The position numbers were made by a program, and so were the translations under genes. The notes beneath the pieces are model-generated. The model searched no databases, was not told where the DNA came from, and was given only the letters and a program-made list of their open reading frames with translations. DNA of 6,203 bases, from contig CAKTCH010000096.1 of NCBI GenBank assembly GCA_934538895.1, forward strand, positions 1 to 6,203. The letters are read 5' to 3'. Each line of letters begins with the position of its first letter. Position 1 is the first letter of the stretch. This document shows, piece after piece, positions 5,025 to 6,203 of this stretch. This stretch comes from an uncultured Alphaproteobacteria bacterium. Its GTDB lineage: Bacteria > Pseudomonadota > Alphaproteobacteria > Micavibrionales > Micavibrionaceae.

Positions 5025-6203
5025 TTACTCGTAATGATCGGCAACCAGCTGGTTCAGCACGCGCACGCCGAAGCCCGTGGCATGACGCGCCGCCAGTGGC
5101 GTATCGCGCGAAACCCACGCCGTGCCCGCGATATCCATGTGCGCCCAGACGCGCTTGTCATCGATAAAATGCGCGAGAAAACCAGCCGCCGAGCACGCGC
5201 CGCCATAACGCCCCATCGTGCTCAGGTTCTGCACGTCGGTGATGCTGCCCTTCATGCTGTTCTTGAAGGCGTCATCGAGCGGCATCCGCCAGAGTTTTTC
5301 GCCCGTAACCTTGCTGGCTGCCTCCATCTGGCCCCAGAGCTTGTCGTCATTGACGAACGTGCCGCAATATTCATGGCCCAGCGCGATCATGATCGCGCCC
5401 GTCAGCGTCGCCAGATCGATCACGAATTTCGGATCGTGCTTCCTCTGGATATAGGTCAGCGCATCCGCCAGAACCAGACGCCCCTCCGCATCCGTGTTCA
5501 ATACCTCGATGGTTTTACCCGAAAGCGAACCGATCACATCGGACGGACGATAGGAGCGATCCGACGGCATATTCTCAGCCAGACCGATAATCCCCACCGC
5601 ATTGACCTTCGCCTTGCGTGCCGCCAGCGCCCGGAACAGGCCGACGACCGCGGCGGCCCCGCCCATGTCCATCTTCATATCGGCCATGCCTTCGGACGGT
5701 TTCAGATTGATGCCGCCCGTATCGAACGTCACGCCCTTGCCCACGAAAGCGATGGGTTTGGATGTCGTGCTCTTGGTGCCGTTCCAATGCAAAACCACCA
5801 CGCGCGGCGGGCGGAGGGAGCCCTGCCCTACCGCCAGATGCGCTTCGAACCCGAGCTGGGTCATTTTCTTTTCATCCAGCACTTCGACCTTGACGCCGAG
5901 CGGGGTCAGTTCCGACTTCACGCGGCTGGCCATGCTGGCCGGGTAAAGTTTATTCGGCGGCTCGTTTACCAGATCGCGCGCGAAATGCACCCCGGCGGCT
6001 ACGGCTTTTTGATCCTTGAACAGCGCATTGGCCTTGACCGCCGCGTCCAGCACGAATTCAACCTTGCAGGATTTGGGTGTTTTGTCGTCCTTGGCTTTGG
6101 TTTTGTACTTATCGAAGCCATAAGCACGCAGGATAAACCCGGCGGCGACGTGGTCGATCACCTCGGCGCGACGTTTTCGGGACGTATCCGCCTCCAGCAG
6201 CGC
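5025..6203 (-). CDS. pepA: Leucyl aminopeptidase PepA (N-terminus beyond the window)
   Basis: PepA is a cytosolic M17 metallopeptidase that removes N-terminal residues from peptides using two divalent metal ions, and acts as a hexamer. The window holds the C-terminal 392 residues; the frame stays open to the edge, so the GTG at 6161 is internal. The catalytic domain is complete. In window numbering, Lys156 and Asp161 lie in GKGVTFDTGG, Lys168 in INLKPSEG, Asp179 in DMKMDMGG, and Asp238, Glu240 and Arg242 in the family signature NTDAEGRL (5475-5498). All seven sit at a constant offset of 114 from the E. coli PepA active-site residues (Lys270 to Arg356), so about 114 residues are missing. The end is GVRVLNQLVADHYE. 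It is the first gene of the minus-strand row seen here. Some PepA proteins also bind DNA; that cannot be judged from the part present. Confidence 0.96.
   Translation of the reverse strand, partial: ALLEADTSRKRRAEVIDHVAAGFILRAYGFDKYKTKAKDDKTPKSCKVEFVLDAAVKANALFKDQKAVAAGVHFARDLVNEPPNKLYPASMASRVKSELTPLGVKVEVLDEKKMTQLGFEAHLAVGQGSLRPPRVVVLHWNGTKSTTSKPIAFVGKGVTFDTGGINLKPSEGMADMKMDMGGAAAVVGLFRALAARKAKVNAVGIIGLAENMPSDRSYRPSDVIGSLSGKTIEVLNTDAEGRLVLADALTYIQRKHDPKFVIDLATLTGAIMIALGHEYCGTFVNDDKLWGQMEAASKVTGEKLWRMPLDDAFKNSMKGSITDVQNLSTMGRYGGACSAAGFLAHFIDDKRVWAHMDIAGTAWVSRDTPLAARHATGFGVRVLNQLVADHYE

Noticed and set aside
5017..5118. Longer DUF2157 reading frame starting at 5118
   Set aside because: The extra 34 residues are Arg/Ala-rich and read out of frame through the conserved C-terminus of pepA. 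The family head begins at the Met encoded at 5016.
6159..6161. GTG as the start of pepA
   Set aside because: The frame continues upstream to the window edge, and the constant 114-residue offset to E. coli PepA shows that the N-terminal domain lies outside the window.

Overview
The window is a moderately G+C-rich stretch of what looks like a proteobacterial chromosome, most likely from an alphaproteobacterium outside the well-known orders. The placement rests on the membrane-anchored CycM-type cytochrome c and on the presence of pepA and holC near each other. It is an inference from remembered families, not from a search. All six genes appear intact, apart from pepA, which runs off the right edge. 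No tRNA, rRNA, CRISPR array, transposase or phage gene was seen.

Left part (1-815): one plus-strand gene for a membrane-tethered class I cytochrome c (start 102, candidate promoter at 13-41). It converges on holC (DNA polymerase III chi, minus strand). A hairpin at 772-801, with A and T tracts on either side, can terminate both genes.

Middle (1269-1508): a 240-base gap without a gene. It holds the efp terminator and a striking 140-base nested palindrome with perfect 31-bp arms, an 11-bp middle stem and a small central hairpin, which looks like a mobile or extragenic repeat.

Right part (1509-6203): a compact minus-strand gene row in transcription order pepA - DUF2157 membrane protein - GDYXXLXY-family protein - earP - efp, with gaps or overlaps of 8, -11, 48 and 6 bases. 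PepA is a leucyl aminopeptidase. The DUF2157 and GDYXXLXY genes overlap and probably encode partners at the inner membrane. EarP is the arginine rhamnosyltransferase that modifies EF-P, and the EF-P here carries the matching Arg32 in an SGRNAS loop instead of the Lys34-type loop. earP and efp therefore form a self-consistent module: EarP moves rhamnose from dTDP-rhamnose to Arg32, and the modified EF-P relieves ribosomes stalled at polyproline.

The points most worth a second look are the EarP/Arg32 module in an apparently alphaproteobacterial setting, the large nested palindrome, the separation of holC from pepA by four genes plus that palindrome, and the uncharacterised DUF2157/GDYXXLXY pair.
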